From assembly GCF_900116545.1 (NCBI RefSeq), contig NZ_FPCK01000001.1, forward strand, positions 744,001 to 808,000: DNA of 64,000 bases, in the 5' to 3' direction. Source of the stretch: Devosia crocina. GTDB taxonomy: Bacteria > Pseudomonadota > Alphaproteobacteria > Rhizobiales > Devosiaceae. Below, in pieces: positions 10,004 to 22,680 of this stretch (positions within the stretch are counted from its first letter, which is position 1; the number at the start of each line of letters is the position of its first letter). The position numbers and the translations under genes are program-made. The notes under the pieces were generated by a model. It ran no database searches and had not been told where the DNA came from. It saw only the letters and a program-made list of their open reading frames with translations.

Positions 10004-11097
10004 TTGAATGTCTTGCGCGGATCAAAGGCGTCGCGGACGGCTTCGCCGATGAAGACGAGAAGGGTCATCATCAGGGCGATGGTGAAAAAGCCGGTGAGGC
10101 CCAGCCAGGGTGCCTGAAGGTTGCGTTTGCCCTGGGCCAGGAGTTCGCCGAGGGAGGGCGAGCCGATGGGCAGGCCGAAGCCGAGGAAATCGAGAGCGGT
10201 CAGCGTTGTCACCGAACCCGAAAGAATGAAGGGCATGAAGGTGAGCGTTGCCACCATGGCATTGGGCAGCAGGTGCCGCCACATGATCACCGTGTTGGAA
10301 ACGCCCAAAGCGCGGGCGGCGTTGACATATTCGAAATTGCGGGCCCGCAGGAACTCGGCGCGGACAATGCCCACCAGCGCCACCCAGGAGAAGAGAAGGA
10401 GAATGCCAAGAAGCACCCAGAAGCTGGGCGCAATGACGCTGGAAATGATCAGCAGCAGATAAAGCGAGGGAACGGAGGTCCAGATTTCGATCAGCCGCTG
10501 GGAAATCAGATCGATCCAGCCGCCGAAATAGCCCTGCACTGCGCCGGCGGCGACCCCGATGACGGAAGAGAAGAGGGTAAGAGTAAGGCCGAAGAGGATC
10601 GAGATGCGAAAGCCGTAGATGAGCCGCGCGAGGACATCGCGGCCGCGATCATCGGTGCCAAGCCAATGGTAGTTGCCGATGTGGCAATTGGGATCGGCGG
10701 TGCCGCCGGGATAGCGCGAGCAGAACTGGTCCCAGCTTAGCATCCAGCTCGGTGGATTGGTGCCGGAGGTGGGCAGATAGCCATCCACCGTCGCATGATT
10801 GAAGCGGACCGGTGGCCAGAGTGCCCAGCCATTGTTTTCGATCTCGTCGGCGATAAAGGGTTGGCGATAATCGGTGGTGGCGAGGAAGCCGCCGAACGTG
10901 GCCTCCGGATAGGTGACGAAGGCCGGAAACAGCAATTCGCCCTTGTAGGAGACAAGGATGGGCCGGTCATTGGTGATGAATTCGGCGCCCAGCGTGAGGA
11001 TGAAAAGAGCAAGGAACAGCCAGAAGGCCCACCAGCCGCGGCGATTGGCCCGGAAGTTAGCGAGGCGGCGCCGGTTGAGCGGAGACAGTAAGCTCAT
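10000..11097 (-). CDS. yejE: Peptide-type ABC transporter permease (YejE-like)
   Basis: A 365-residue inner-membrane protein with an N-terminal helix (WAFWLFLALFILTLGAEF), a long periplasmic insert of about 110 residues containing ten or so Trp/Tyr residues, then five helices of the binding-protein-dependent permease fold with the EAA-type loop (ARALGVSNTVIMWRHLLPNA). The insert and the GTDDRGRDVLARLIYGFRIS stretch fit YejE of the OppC/DppC class. ATGA overlaps occur at both ends, with yejB upstream and yejF downstream, so the three form one translationally coupled unit. Confidence 0.92.
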   Translation of the reverse strand: MSLLSPLNRRRLANFRANRRGWWAFWLFLALFILTLGAEFITNDRPILVSYKGELLFPAFVTYPEATFGGFLATTDYRQPFIADEIENNGWALWPPVRFNHATVDGYLPTSGTNPPSWMLSWDQFCSRYPGGTADPNCHIGNYHWLGTDDRGRDVLARLIYGFRISILFGLTLTLFSSVIGVAAGAVQGYFGGWIDLISQRLIEIWTSVPSLYLLLIISSVIAPSFWVLLGILLLFSWVALVGIVRAEFLRARNFEYVNAARALGVSNTVIMWRHLLPNAMVATLTFMPFILSGSVTTLTALDFLGFGLPIGSPSLGELLAQGKRNLQAPWLGLTGFFTIALMMTLLVFIGEAVRDAFDPRKTFK

Positions 11098-12188
11098 GTC
11101 TGCCGGCTTTCGAAATCAAGACGCGGATCGACCCACATGTAAGCGAGATCGGAAATGAGCCCGATCAGAAGCCCGAGGATCGAGAAAATATAAAGGGTCG
11201 CAAAGACCACGGGATAATCACGCGTGCTAATGGCCTCAAAGCCGAGAAATCCAAGGCCGTCGAGGGAGAAGATGGTTTCAATCAAGAGCGAGCCGCCGAA
11301 AAAGGCACCGATAAAGGCGCCGGGAAAGCTCGCGATGATCAGCATCATCGCATTGCGGAAGACATGGCCGTAGAGCACGCGGCGCTCCGTCAGCCCCTTG
11401 GCGCGCGCCGTCACCACATATTGCTTTGAAATCTCGTCGAGAAACGAATTCTTGGTGAGAAGAGTTGCTGTGGCAAAGGCACCGAGGCCCATGGCGGTGA
11501 TAGGCAGAACCAGATGCCAGATGTAATCGAGCACCCAGCGCCAGAACGGGAAACTGGCCGCGCCGGGCGAGTGCAGTCCGCGCAAGGGAAAGATCGACCA
11601 GAAGCTGCCGCCGGCAAAAAGCACGATCAGCGCGATGGCGACGAGAAAGCCCGGCACGGCATAGCCGACGATGATAACAGTCGACGTCCAGACATCGAAG
11701 CGCGAACCGTCCCGGCGCGCCTTGGCGATGCCGAGGGGGATGGACACGCCATAGGCGATCAATGTCATCCAAAGCCCCAGCGAGATGGAGACCGGCATCT
11801 TTTCGATTATGAGGTCGATCACCGATATGTCGCGGTAGTAACTCTGCCCGAAATCAAAGCGGACATAGTTCCAGATCATGGAAAGAAAGCGTTCGAGCGG
11901 GGGCTTGTCGAAGCCAAATTGCTTTTCGATGCGCTCGACGAGTTCAGGCGACAGACCCTGCCGGCCGCGATAAGTGCCGGCCTGGTCGTGCGGGCCAGCC
12001 TGGGAAAGGGTTTCCTGACCGCCGCCGGTCACACGTTCGGCCAAAGCCACATTTTGACCCGAGAGATTGGCGAGGGCCTGCTCGACCGGCCCGCCCGGCG
12101 CAAATTGCGTGATCAGAAAGGACACGGCCATGATGCCGAAAATCGTCGGGATCATCAGCAAGAGCCGGCGGATAATATAGGCGCCCAT
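11094..12188 (-). CDS. yejB: Peptide-type ABC transporter permease (YejB-like)
   Basis: The 364-residue product starts MGAYIIRRLLLMIPTIFGI, the standard OppB/DppB-class opening, and carries the YejB-specific N-terminal insert (about residues 30-85, with QVNVALAERV-like and QFGFDKPP segments) before five transmembrane helices. The permease loop ARAKGLTERRVLYGHVFRNA is the EAA region that contacts the ATPase. It is the first gene of the minus-strand transporter operon; the promoter should lie in the 197-base gap to the divergent DUF2007 gene, where I see no obvious promoter or operator. Confidence 0.92.
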   Translation of the reverse strand: MGAYIIRRLLLMIPTIFGIMAVSFLITQFAPGGPVEQALANLSGQNVALAERVTGGGQETLSQAGPHDQAGTYRGRQGLSPELVERIEKQFGFDKPPLERFLSMIWNYVRFDFGQSYYRDISVIDLIIEKMPVSISLGLWMTLIAYGVSIPLGIAKARRDGSRFDVWTSTVIIVGYAVPGFLVAIALIVLFAGGSFWSIFPLRGLHSPGAASFPFWRWVLDYIWHLVLPITAMGLGAFATATLLTKNSFLDEISKQYVVTARAKGLTERRVLYGHVFRNAMMLIIASFPGAFIGAFFGGSLLIETIFSLDGLGFLGFEAISTRDYPVVFATLYIFSILGLLIGLISDLAYMWVDPRLDFESRQT

Positions 12189-12385
12189 TGCGGCTGCTGA
12201 TGCTCCCCACTCTGGCCTTTCCGCTGGCGCAAATCAGTTGCACACTCAGGGCCTTGAACAGCAATGCAGCATCTGCGGGGCGGTTTGGCAACCACGCATG
12301 AGTGCCCGTTCGTTCGCTTGAGCGTGATCGGCATTGCCTGTGGTGCACTTGCAGGTCACATTCGGTTGAAACATCAGGAGAGAAA

Positions 12386-12619
12386 ATGGAATTCGTCACC
12401 ATCGCTCAAGTCCGGGATGCTGGCGCTGCGCGGATCGTCATCGTGGCGCTGCGAGCGCACGGCTTTCATCCGCTCGAGCCGCGCGAAGGCGGATTGCCGG
12501 GCGTTCCCAGCCTTTTCGGCTCAGGTGGGGTCGGCATCGACGTGCCGGAAGATGAGGCGCGCGATGCAACGGTTCTGGTGCAAGAGCTGTTGAAGGATAT
12601 GGGAAAGGCCGACACTTAA
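12386..12619 (+). CDS. Small DUF2007-type protein
   Basis: The ATG at 12386 is preceded by AGGAG at 12376-12380 and yields 77 residues. The sequence (VTIAQVRDAGAARIVIVALRA, then an LEPREGG loop and a VDVP-like strand followed by an Asp/Glu-rich helix) has the size and layout of DUF2007, a small alpha/beta domain sometimes called a putative signal-transducing protein. No catalytic residues are evident. It is divergent from yejB and stands alone in front of the lipoprotein gene. Family assignment is probable; function is unknown. Confidence 0.7.
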   Translation: MEFVTIAQVRDAGAARIVIVALRAHGFHPLEPREGGLPGVPSLFGSGGVGIDVPEDEARDATVLVQELLKDMGKADT

Positions 12620-12737
12620 ATCGGCCACGAAAGTTGGCGAGGCTCAGGCAACGGCAGACGTTGAACAGCCGGGACGCTTGAGCTAATAAGCCGGCTAAAG
12701 AGTTAACCGACCTTAAGCCTTTGGGCAGGAGTTACCA

Positions 12738-13331
12738 ATGAAGGTTTGGATGCGCGGAGCAGGTTCCGTGGTTGGATTGGGCCTTGTCGCTCTGGCCTTG
12801 GCCGGATGTACGTCGACAGCTCGCTCCAACACCGCCGATCTCAACGTCGTGCGCGCGCCGCAGCAGCTGGCGCCGGTGCAGAATTCGACCGTGCAGCAGA
12901 ATACGCTTCCTGCCATCGGGGCGAGCGGCACGCCCGCTCCGGGGCTTTCGGGCCAGCCGGTTCTGGGCGGAGCGCCTGCACCCACAACCGTCGCCTCGGC
13001 GCCGATGGGCACCAATAGCTCCATCGTGACAGTTGGACAGCCGACCACAAGTGTTTCGAGCGGGCCGGAAGGCGTCTGGACGGTGACAGCAGGCGCTGCG
13101 AACTGCCAGCTGAACCTGCCGATGACCGCCAAGACCGGCACCAATTACTACCGCGCTTCGGCCCCTGGCTGCTCGGTCACTCAGATTGCCTCCGTCACAG
13201 GTTGGCAACAGGTTGGCAGCCAGCTTCAGCTTTATGATGATAACGGCAATATCGCCGCATTCCTTGCACCCTCGGGCGGCCGTTACATCGGCACGATGGG
13301 TGGCGGCCAGGCCATTTCGATGGCCCGCTGA
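12738..13331 (+). CDS. Omp19/Inh-like outer-membrane lipoprotein (protease-inhibitor fold)
   Basis: This 197-residue protein has a lipoprotein signal with lipobox LAGC at residues 21-24 (mature Cys24), then a low-complexity Pro/Ala/Ser/Thr linker of about 80 residues, and a C-terminal domain of about 90 residues (GVWTVTAGAANCQLNL, two Cys, ending GGGQAISMAR). The layout matches the Brucella Omp19 / AprI-Inh metalloprotease-inhibitor family, in which the beta-barrel domain inhibits proteases and the lipidated N-terminus anchors it in the outer membrane. Inhibitory activity here is inferred from the family only. Confidence 0.85.
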   Translation: MKVWMRGAGSVVGLGLVALALAGCTSTARSNTADLNVVRAPQQLAPVQNSTVQQNTLPAIGASGTPAPGLSGQPVLGGAPAPTTVASAPMGTNSSIVTVGQPTTSVSSGPEGVWTVTAGAANCQLNLPMTAKTGTNYYRASAPGCSVTQIASVTGWQQVGSQLQLYDDNGNIAAFLAPSGGRYIGTMGGGQAISMAR

Positions 13332-13339
13332 GCGCGACC

Positions 13340-13506
13340 CCATTGATGCAGCCTTCTTCCCTTCTCCCCTGAGGGGAGAAGGTGGTCCGCGAGAACCCGC
13401 CGAAACCGCGTGAGCGGTTCCGGTGGGGATAAGGGGTTCACGACTGCGGGACCTGCCGAGGGGTCTTCCACCCCTCTCCCCCAACCCTCTTCCTTAAGGG
13501 CCAGGG
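13340..13506. repeat. Mosaic of intergenic palindromes between the lipoprotein gene and zapE
   Basis: A perfect 10-bp stem, CCTTCTCCCC (13360-13369) with GGGGAGAAGG (13373-13382), sits 28 bases after the lipoprotein stop. A second pair, GAGGGGT (13458-13464) and ACCCCTC (13470-13476), follows. These resemble the dispersed palindromic intergenic elements common in Hyphomicrobiales. The first stem may also end the upstream transcript although no T-run follows. Confidence 0.6.
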
Positions 13507-13521
13507 GTGATCGGAGTGGGA

Positions 13522-14691
13522 ATGCCGCGGTGCAAACGTGCGGCCGATTCTTTGTCTTCTTCCCAACCCACCATCCGCGACGCCTATCTCGAGCTCGTCC
13601 AGCGTGGCGCGCTGAGTTCAGACCCGGCGCAGATCGAGGGGACGCGGCATTTCGACCGGATCCTGACGGAGCTGACGGCGAGCCAGCCCAAGGGTTTGTT
13701 CGGCTTTTTCGACAAGCCCAAGCCGGTGCGCGGACTTTATCTCGTTGGAGAGGTTGGGCGTGGCAAGACCATGCTGATGGATCTCTTTTACGCAGCGCTT
13801 CCAATCAAGCAGAAGCGCCGGGTGCATTTCCACGAGTTCATGGACGAGGTGCATGCGGGGATATCGGCCTTCCGCAAGTCTGCGCGAGGGCGAAACGAGG
13901 ATGCCGACCCGGTCGAGGCGGTGACGAGGCCGATCCTGAAATCGGGCCTGCGGGTGCTGTGCCTTGACGAATTCCATGTCCACGACATCACCAATGCCAT
14001 GCTGCTCGACCGGCTGTTCGAAAAGCTGTTCACCGGTGGCGTGACGCTGATTGCGACGTCCAATGTGGTGCCCGATCAACTCTACAAGGACGGGCTCAAC
14101 CGCCAGCTTTTCCTCCCCTTCATTGCAAGGCTGAAGAGGGAAACTGAGGTGGTGGAACTCCATTCCGAGCAGGATTACCGACGGCTTAAATTTGCGGGTC
14201 AGCAGGTTTATGCATTTGGCAGCAGGGCCGAGGTTGGCGCGACCATGGACCGGCTCTGGCTGCGGATTACGGGTGGCGAAGAGGGCGAGCCCGGTGTCGT
14301 CGAGAGCATCGGCCGGCAGATTGCGGTGCCGCGTCAAGCCTTGGGCGCGGCGCGGTTCGCGTTTTCCGATCTCTGCGAGAGGCCGCTTGGAACCCGCGAC
14401 TTCGTGCGGATTGCCCATTCGTTCGACTCGATCATGCTCGAAGATGTGCCGAAAATGGATCGGACGCGCTCTGATGCGGCCAAAAGGTTCATTCTTCTGA
14501 TCGACTCGCTTTACGACCGGGGCGTGAAGCTGGTGGCAGGCTTTGCCGTGCCGCTCGACCAACTGGGCGCTGACGACAGGACCGCATTTGAATTCCAGCG
14601 CACCGTGTCCCGGCTCACCGAAATGCAGTCCGAAGAATATCTGGCCAAGGGGCTGCGCGATGCGGCGCCTGTGGCCGAAACCGCCTCCTGA
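13522..14691 (+). CDS. zapE: Cell division protein ZapE / AFG1-like ATPase
   Basis: With the ATG at 13522 (GGAG at 13513-13516) the product has 389 residues; a GTG at 13507 in the same frame is an alternative. The P-loop is GEVGRGKT at residues 76-83, followed by the family hallmarks VHFHEFMDEVH and LCLDEFHVHDITNAM (Walker B with DEFHV). The C-terminal part contains DRTRSDAAKRFILLID and ends in a typical FQRTVSRLTEMQS region. ZapE/AFG1 proteins are AAA-type ATPases associated with Z-ring constriction in bacteria and mitochondrial quality control in eukaryotes. It precedes mdh as in many alphaproteobacteria. Confidence 0.93.
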   Translation: MPRCKRAADSLSSSQPTIRDAYLELVQRGALSSDPAQIEGTRHFDRILTELTASQPKGLFGFFDKPKPVRGLYLVGEVGRGKTMLMDLFYAALPIKQKRRVHFHEFMDEVHAGISAFRKSARGRNEDADPVEAVTRPILKSGLRVLCLDEFHVHDITNAMLLDRLFEKLFTGGVTLIATSNVVPDQLYKDGLNRQLFLPFIARLKRETEVVELHSEQDYRRLKFAGQQVYAFGSRAEVGATMDRLWLRITGGEEGEPGVVESIGRQIAVPRQALGAARFAFSDLCERPLGTRDFVRIAHSFDSIMLEDVPKMDRTRSDAAKRFILLIDSLYDRGVKLVAGFAVPLDQLGADDRTAFEFQRTVSRLTEMQSEEYLAKGLRDAAPVAETAS

Positions 14692-14827
14692 GCGATCTCG
14701 CTGCCAAACCGGCATGCCCCCTTCGCTCATCGGCAAGGCAGATTTGCCGCCTACGACGAAGGGGTCACTTGCCCGTCTTGCCCGACAGGGTTAAGACGTG
14801 CGCCAATTCAACGCAGTCCGGGGATGA

Positions 14828-15796
<969 letters not shown>

Positions 15797-15886
15797 GTTT
15801 TTGAAAGCCGCTGGCCAGTCCGGCGGCTTCTCCTTTCCGGTCTCCAGAAACGGCCGGATCAATGCTGCCCATCCAAGGGGAACCAG

Positions 15887-17080
<1,194 letters not shown>

Positions 17081-17098
17081 TTTAGAGGACCTACCCTG

Positions 17099-18001
17099 AT
17101 GTCTATTCTCGTCAACAAGAACACCAAGGTCCTTGTGCAGGGCCTGACCGGCAAGACCGGTACCTTCCACACCGAACAGGCTCTGGCCTATTACGGCACG
17201 CAGATGGTCGGTGGTATCCACCCCAAGAAGGGTGGCGAAACCTGGACCGGCGCTGGCGGGGAAACCCTGCCGATCTTTGCTTCGGTCGCCGAAGCCAAGG
17301 AACGCACCGGCGCCGACGCCTCGGTCATCTACGTTCCCCCCGCGGGCGCTGCCGATGCCATCATCGAAGCGATCGATGCTGAAATCCCGTTCATCACCTG
17401 CATCACCGAAGGTATCCCGGTGATGGACATGGTGCGCGTCAAGGCTCGTCTCGACCGTTCCAATTCCCGGCTTCTCGGGCCCAACTGCCCGGGCATCCTG
17501 ACCCCGGAAGAGTGCAAGATCGGCATCATGCCGGGCTCGATCTTCCGCAAGGGCTCGGTCGGTATCGTTTCGCGTTCCGGCACACTGACCTATGAAGCGG
17601 TGTTCCAGACTTCGAACGCAGGCCTCGGGCAGACGACGGCTGTCGGTATCGGTGGGGACCCGGTGAAGGGCACCGAGTTCATTGATGTGCTCGAGATGTT
17701 CCTTGCGGACGACGCGACCGAGTCGATCATCATGATCGGCGAAATCGGCGGCTCGGCCGAAGAAGACGCGGCCCAGTTCCTGATCGATGAAGCCAAGAAG
17801 GGCCGCAAGAAGCCGATGGCAGGCTTCATCGCCGGCCGCACTGCGCCCAAGGGCCGCACCATGGGCCATGCCGGCGCCGTGGTGTCGGGCGGCAAGGGCG
17901 ATGCCGAATCCAAAATCGCAGCGATGGAAGCTGCGGGAATCCGCGTTTCGCCTTCTCCGGCGCGACTGGGCACCACGCTTGTGGAAGTGCTCAAGGGCTG
18001 A
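17099..18001 (+). CDS. sucD: Succinyl-CoA synthetase, alpha subunit
   Basis: A 300-residue protein opening [21 protein letters not shown], the CoA-binding Rossmann domain. Diagnostic sequences are [19 protein letters not shown], and the phosphohistidine loop [12 protein letters not shown] with the active His near residue 257. It is the catalytic partner of SucC. The gap to sucA (367 bases) holds a long palindromic repeat and two smaller hairpins, so sucA may have its own promoter. Confidence 0.97.
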   Translation: MSILVNKNTKVLVQGLTGKTGTFHTEQALAYYGTQMVGGIHPKKGGETWTGAGGETLPIFASVAEAKERTGADASVIYVPPAGAADAIIEAIDAEIPFITCITEGIPVMDMVRVKARLDRSNSRLLGPNCPGILTPEECKIGIMPGSIFRKGSVGIVSRSGTLTYEAVFQTSNAGLGQTTAVGIGGDPVKGTEFIDVLEMFLADDATESIIMIGEIGGSAEEDAAQFLIDEAKKGRKKPMAGFIAGRTAPKGRTMGHAGAVVSGGKGDAESKIAAMEAAGIRVSPSPARLGTTLVEVLKG

Positions 18002-18005
18002 TCTG

Positions 18006-18130
18006 CCACGCCCTCGTGGTTCGAGGCTCGCGAATTGCTCGCACCTCACCATGAGGGCTACCGGCACTGAAGCAAAAGTAGTCCTCACGGTGAGGTGGGA
18101 GCGTAGCGACTCTCGAACCGCGAGGCGTGG
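18006..18130. repeat. Long imperfect intergenic palindrome after sucD
   Basis: The two ends are reverse complements over about 50 bases with a few mismatches: CCACGCC at 18006-18012 matches GGCGTGG at 18124-18130, GGTTCGAG pairs with CTCGAACC, and CACCTCACCATGAGG pairs with CCTCACGGTGAGGTG near the centre. It lies directly after the sucD stop. The form is that of a dispersed palindromic element of Hyphomicrobiales; it would fold into a long RNA hairpin and could attenuate read-through toward sucA. Confidence 0.75.
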
Positions 18131-18368
18131 CTATCAATTTCGACCAACTCGGTCGCGCTTCGGTCACGGTTTGGTGCTAAGCGCGAAATGGTTTGGTCTG
18201 ATACATATGTTCCAAGCCGCGGCGCCTCCCACGGGCGCCGCAAGTCTTAACAAGATACAAAGGAAAAGCGGTCAATATTCCCCCACTTTGGGTGGCCGCA
18301 ATTGAGAACCGGCTCTCCGCCGGTTTGTTGAGAAGGATGACAGGACGCAAGGTCCTGCGCAAAAAGCG
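18131..18368. other. sucA leader region with two hairpins
   Basis: This non-coding stretch upstream of sucA contains GCGGCGCC (18219-18226) with GGCGCCGC (18234-18241), and AACCGGC (18307-18313) with GCCGGTT (18319-18325) followed by a weak T stretch. No open frame with a good ribosome site is present. It probably holds the sucAB promoter and a structured leader, but I cannot assign boxes with confidence. Confidence 0.4.
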
Positions 18369-21300
18369 ATGACACGACAGGAAAAGAACGACGCGTTCTT
18401 GCTGACCTCGTTCCTCTATGGGGGGAACGCCGACTACATCGAACAACTCTATTCACGCTACAAGACCGATCCCTCCAGTGTCGATTCGACCTGGTCGAGC
18501 TTTTTCTCACGGCTCGACGATGCGGATGGGCAGGCGGAAAAGAACGCTGCAGGAGCCAGCTGGGGCCGCAAGGACTGGCCGCAGGCCGCCGGCGGCGAAC
18601 TGGTAGCGGCGCTCGATGGCAATTGGGGTGAGCTGGCGGTAAAGACCGAAAAGGCGACGGCCAAGAAGGCTGCTGCCGAAGGCAAGCCGGCGCCGGGCGC
18701 AGCCGATGTGCTGCAGGCAACGCGCGATTCCATCCGTGCCATCATGATGATCCGCGCCTATCGCATGCGCGGGCATCTGCATGCCGATCTCGACCCGCTC
18801 AAGCTCAAGTCCGAAGAATCCGCGCCCGAACTCGATCCGCGCAGCTATGGCTTTACCGAGGCCGATTTCAGTCGCAAGATCTTTATCGACAACTATCTGG
18901 GTGTCGAATACGCGACCCTTCCCGAGATGATGGCGATCCTTCAGCGCACCTATTGCGGTACGCTGGGCATCGAGTTCATGCACATCTCCGATCCTGAAGC
19001 CAAGCAGTGGATCCAGGAACGTGTCGAGGGACCGGACAAGGAAATCACCTTCACTCCTGAGGGTAAGAAAGCCATTCTGTCCAAGCTGATCGAGGCCGAA
19101 GGCTTCGAGAAATTTCTCGATGTCAAGTATACCGGCACCAAGCGCTTTGGCCTTGATGGCAGCGAGGCGGCGATTCCGGCTCTCGAGCAGATCATCAAAC
19201 GCGGTGGCGCGCTCGGGATCAAGGATATCGTGCTCGGCATGGCCCATCGCGGCCGCCTCAATGTGCTGACCCAGGTTCTGGCCAAGCCCCATCGCGCCCT
19301 GTTCCATGAATTCAAGGGCGGCGCCTTCTATCCAGACGATGTCGAGGGTTCGGGCGACGTGAAGTACCATCTCGGTGCCTCGTCTGACCGCGAATTCGAC
19401 GGCAACCGCGTCCACCTGTCGCTGACCGCCAACCCCTCGCATCTCGAAATCGTCGATCCCGTCGTGCTCGGCAAGTCGCGTGCCAAGCAGGACCAGCATA
19501 TCGCGCCTGAAGGCAAGCTGGTCGACATCGCCACAGAGGGCAAGCCGGACCGCTCCATGGTGTTGCCGCTGCTGATCCATGGCGATGCAGCCTTTGCCGG
19601 CCAGGGTGTCATTGCCGAGTGTCTTGGGCTCTCGGGTCTCAAGGGGCACCGCACGGGCGGGTCGATCCATCTGGTGATCAACAACCAGATCGGCTTTACC
19701 ACTTCGCCGATGTATTCACGTTCCTCACCCTATCCGACCGACGTCGCCAAGATGATCGAGGCGCCGGTTCTGCACGTGAACGGGGACGATCCGGAAGCCG
19801 TCGTGTTCGCGGCCAAGGTGGCTGTCGAATATCGCCAGAAGTTCGGCAAGCCTGTCGTGATCGACATGTTCTGCTACCGCCGTTTCGGCCACAACGAAGG
19901 CGACGAGCCCAGCTTCACCCAGCCGCTCATGTACTCCAAGATCCGGAGCCACAAGACCACGCTGGAACTTTACTCGGAGAAGCTGGTCGCAGATGGCGTG
20001 CTGAGCGCCGAAGAGGTGGACAAGCTCAAGGCCGATTGGCGCAGCAAGCTCGAACGCGAGTTCGAGGCCGGCCAGGACTACCGTCCGAACAAGGCCGACT
20101 GGCTCGACGGCGCCTGGAAGAACTTCAAGCCCGCCCAGGACGATGGCGCACGCCGTGGTGAAACCGGTGTCGAGCTTGAAAAGCTCGTCGAGATCGGTAC
20201 CAAGCTGACCAAGGTACCGGCGGAGCTTAATGTGCACCGCACGGTCAAGCGCTTCCTCGACAATCGTCTGGGCGCGATCGAATCGGGCCAGGGGATCGAT
20301 TGGGCAACTGCCGAGGCCCTTGCTTTCGGTACGCTCGTGACCGAAGGGCATCCCGTGCGTCTGTCCGGTCAGGATTGCGAACGCGGCACGTTCAGCCAGC
20401 GCCATTCGGTGCTCAATGATCAGCAGGTAGAAAACAAGACCTATACCCCGCTCAACAATCTCGATCCGGAAAACCAGGCGCGCTACGAAGTCATCAATTC
20501 GATGCTTTCGGAAGAAGCCGTGCTCGGGTTCGAATATGGCTACTCGCTGGCCGAGCCGCGCGCGCTGACCCTCTGGGAAGCCCAGTTCGGCGACTTCGTG
20601 AACGGTGCGCAGGTCGTGATCGACCAGTTCATCTCCTCGGGCGAGCGCAAGTGGTTCCGCATGTCGGGCCTCGTGATGCTTCTGCCGCACGGCTATGAAG
20701 GGCAGGGGCCGGAGCACTCCTCCGCGCGTCCCGAGCGCTTCCTCCAGCTCTGCGCCGAAGACAACATGCAGGTCGCCAACTGCACGACGCCGGCCAACTA
20801 TTTCCACATCCTGCGCCGTCAGCTCAAGCGCGACTTCCGCAAGCCGCTGATCCTGATGACCCCCAAGAGCCTCTTGCGTCACAAGCGTGCGGTTTCGGGT
20901 CTGGTCGAGATGGGGCCGGACAGCGTCTTCCATCGCCTCCTCTGGGACGATGCCGAAGCGCCGGGCCTGCCCAAGACCACGGTCAAGCTCGCCTCGGACG
21001 AGAAGATCCGTCGCGTCGTGCTGTGCACGGGCAAGGTCTATTACGACCTGCTCGAGGATCGCGAAAAGAAGGGCATCGACGATGTTTATCTACTGCGCGT
21101 CGAACAGCTTTACCCGTTCCCGGCCAAGGCACTGCTCGATGAACTGAACCGCTTCCCCAATGCGGAAGTGATCTGGTGCCAGGAAGAGCCCAAAAACATG
21201 GGTGCCTGGGCCTTTATCCAGCCCTATGTTGAGTGGGTGTTCGACCAGATGGGCCGCGAATATCAGCGCGTCCGTTATGTCGGCCGTCCGGCTGCCGCCT

Positions 21301-21374
21301 CGCCTGCGACCGGCCTGATGCGCACGCACCTGGCTCAGCTCCAGGCATTCCTCGACGAAGCATTCGCCAACTAG
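18369..21374 (+). CDS. sucA: 2-oxoglutarate dehydrogenase E1 component
   Basis: The 1001-residue protein has the N-terminal helix that docks E2 ([15 protein letters not shown]), a linker, and the thiamine-diphosphate domains: [50 protein letters not shown] and the [12 protein letters not shown] motif. The C-terminal transketolase-like part includes [21 protein letters not shown]. It decarboxylates 2-oxoglutarate and passes succinyl groups to SucB. It is followed 22 bases later by sucB. Confidence 0.97.
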   Translation: MTRQEKNDAFLLTSFLYGGNADYIEQLYSRYKTDPSSVDSTWSSFFSRLDDADGQAEKNAAGASWGRKDWPQAAGGELVAALDGNWGELAVKTEKATAKKAAAEGKPAPGAADVLQATRDSIRAIMMIRAYRMRGHLHADLDPLKLKSEESAPELDPRSYGFTEADFSRKIFIDNYLGVEYATLPEMMAILQRTYCGTLGIEFMHISDPEAKQWIQERVEGPDKEITFTPEGKKAILSKLIEAEGFEKFLDVKYTGTKRFGLDGSEAAIPALEQIIKRGGALGIKDIVLGMAHRGRLNVLTQVLAKPHRALFHEFKGGAFYPDDVEGSGDVKYHLGASSDREFDGNRVHLSLTANPSHLEIVDPVVLGKSRAKQDQHIAPEGKLVDIATEGKPDRSMVLPLLIHGDAAFAGQGVIAECLGLSGLKGHRTGGSIHLVINNQIGFTTSPMYSRSSPYPTDVAKMIEAPVLHVNGDDPEAVVFAAKVAVEYRQKFGKPVVIDMFCYRRFGHNEGDEPSFTQPLMYSKIRSHKTTLELYSEKLVADGVLSAEEVDKLKADWRSKLEREFEAGQDYRPNKADWLDGAWKNFKPAQDDGARRGETGVELEKLVEIGTKLTKVPAELNVHRTVKRFLDNRLGAIESGQGIDWATAEALAFGTLVTEGHPVRLSGQDCERGTFSQRHSVLNDQQVENKTYTPLNNLDPENQARYEVINSMLSEEAVLGFEYGYSLAEPRALTLWEAQFGDFVNGAQVVIDQFISSGERKWFRMSGLVMLLPHGYEGQGPEHSSARPERFLQLCAEDNMQVANCTTPANYFHILRRQLKRDFRKPLILMTPKSLLRHKRAVSGLVEMGPDSVFHRLLWDDAEAPGLPKTTVKLASDEKIRRVVLCTGKVYYDLLEDREKKGIDDVYLLRVEQLYPFPAKALLDELNRFPNAEVIWCQEEPKNMGAWAFIQPYVEWVFDQMGREYQRVRYVGRPAAASPATGLMRTHLAQLQAFLDEAFAN

Positions 21375-21396
21375 GCCGAAGAAAAAGGATCAATCA

Positions 21397-22623
21397 ATGT
21401 CGACAGAAATCCGAGTTCCGACGCTGGGCGAAAGCGTCACCGAAGCAACCATCGGCCAGTGGTTCAAGAAGGTCGGGGATACCGTCAATGCCGACGAGCC
21501 TCTGGTCGAGTTAGAAACCGACAAGGTGACGGTAGAAGTTCCCGCGCCCTCTTCGGGTGTGCTGGAAGCGATCGCCGCCAATCCGGGCGATACCGTTGAC
21601 GTTGGGGCGCTGCTTGGCGCAATCGCCGCTGGTACGGCTGCCTCGGCCTCGGCTCCGGCTGCCGCAGCACCGGCGCCCGCTCCGCAGCAGGCCCAGGCTC
21701 CGGCCGGCGCAACCGACCGCGCTCCAGCGCCTTCGGCCCAGAAGCTGATCAACGAAAATGGCCTCGACGCGGGCAATATCGCTGGCTCGGGCAAGTCGGG
21801 CCAGGTGCTCAAGGAAGACGTACTCGCTTCGCTGCGCGATCCGGCTCCGGCCGCTGCAGCGCCCAAGGCTGCCGAAGCCAAGGCACCGGCTGCACCGCGC
21901 GGGCCAAGCCCGGCCGGCGATGCGGAGCGCGAAGAGCGCGTCAAGATGACCCGTCTGCGCCAGACCATCGCCCGTCGCCTCAAGGACGCGCAGAACACCG
22001 CTGCCATGCTCACCACCTTCAACGAGGTGGACATGAAGCCGGTCATGGATCTGCGCAACTCCTACAAGGAGCTTTTCGAGAAGAAGCACGGCGTTAAGCT
22101 CGGCTTCATGGGCTTTTTCACCAAGGCCGTGGTGCACGCGCTCAAGGAAATCCCGGCGGTCAATGCCGAGATCGACGGCGATGACCTGATCTACAAGCAG
22201 TACGCCCATATCGGCGTGGCCGTCGGCACCGACAAGGGCCTCGTGGTTCCGGTCGTGCGCAATGCCGACCAGATGAGCATCGCCGAAATCGAAAAGGAAA
22301 TCGGCAATCTCGGCAAGAAGGCGCGGGACGGTCAGCTTTCGATGGCCGACATGCAGGGCGGCACCTTCACCATTTCCAATGGTGGTGTCTATGGCTCGCT
22401 GATGTCGACGCCGATCCTGAATGCGCCGCAGTCCGGTATCCTCGGCATGCACAAGATCCAGGAGCGTCCAGTCGTCGTCGGCGGCCAGATCGTTGTCCGC
22501 CCGATGATGTATCTCGCCCTCAGCTACGATCACCGGATCGTCGACGGCAAGGAAGCCGTGACCTTCCTCGTGCGCGTCAAGGAAAGCCTTGAGGCGCCGG
22601 AGCGTCTGGTTCTCGATCTCTAA
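21397..22623 (+). CDS. sucB: 2-oxoglutarate dehydrogenase E2, dihydrolipoyl succinyltransferase
   Basis: A 408-residue protein with one lipoyl domain ([15 protein letters not shown], lipoyl-lysine at residue 43), an Ala/Pro linker, an E3/E1-binding domain at about 118-155, a second Ala/Pro linker, and the catalytic domain ending in [16 protein letters not shown] with His379 and Asp383. The single lipoyl domain and the ending [11 protein letters not shown] are typical of OdhB/SucB rather than pyruvate dehydrogenase E2. A strong terminator follows at 22658-22680, so the E3 gene lpdA, 1.8 kb on, must be expressed separately. Confidence 0.97.
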   Translation: MSTEIRVPTLGESVTEATIGQWFKKVGDTVNADEPLVELETDKVTVEVPAPSSGVLEAIAANPGDTVDVGALLGAIAAGTAASASAPAAAAPAPAPQQAQAPAGATDRAPAPSAQKLINENGLDAGNIAGSGKSGQVLKEDVLASLRDPAPAAAAPKAAEAKAPAAPRGPSPAGDAEREERVKMTRLRQTIARRLKDAQNTAAMLTTFNEVDMKPVMDLRNSYKELFEKKHGVKLGFMGFFTKAVVHALKEIPAVNAEIDGDDLIYKQYAHIGVAVGTDKGLVVPVVRNADQMSIAEIEKEIGNLGKKARDGQLSMADMQGGTFTISNGGVYGSLMSTPILNAPQSGILGMHKIQERPVVVGGQIVVRPMMYLALSYDHRIVDGKEAVTFLVRVKESLEAPERLVLDL

Positions 22624-22657
22624 GGCAACCTGTAGCCTATTCAAACATTGTGTAAGA

Positions 22658-22680
22658 GGCCCGCTCCGGCGGGCCTTTTT
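22658..22680 (+). terminator. Rho-independent terminator of the suc operon
   Basis: Arms GGCCCGC (22658-22664) and GCGGGCC (22669-22675) with a short loop are followed by five T residues at 22676-22680. The structure starts 34 bases after the sucB stop. Confidence 0.88.
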
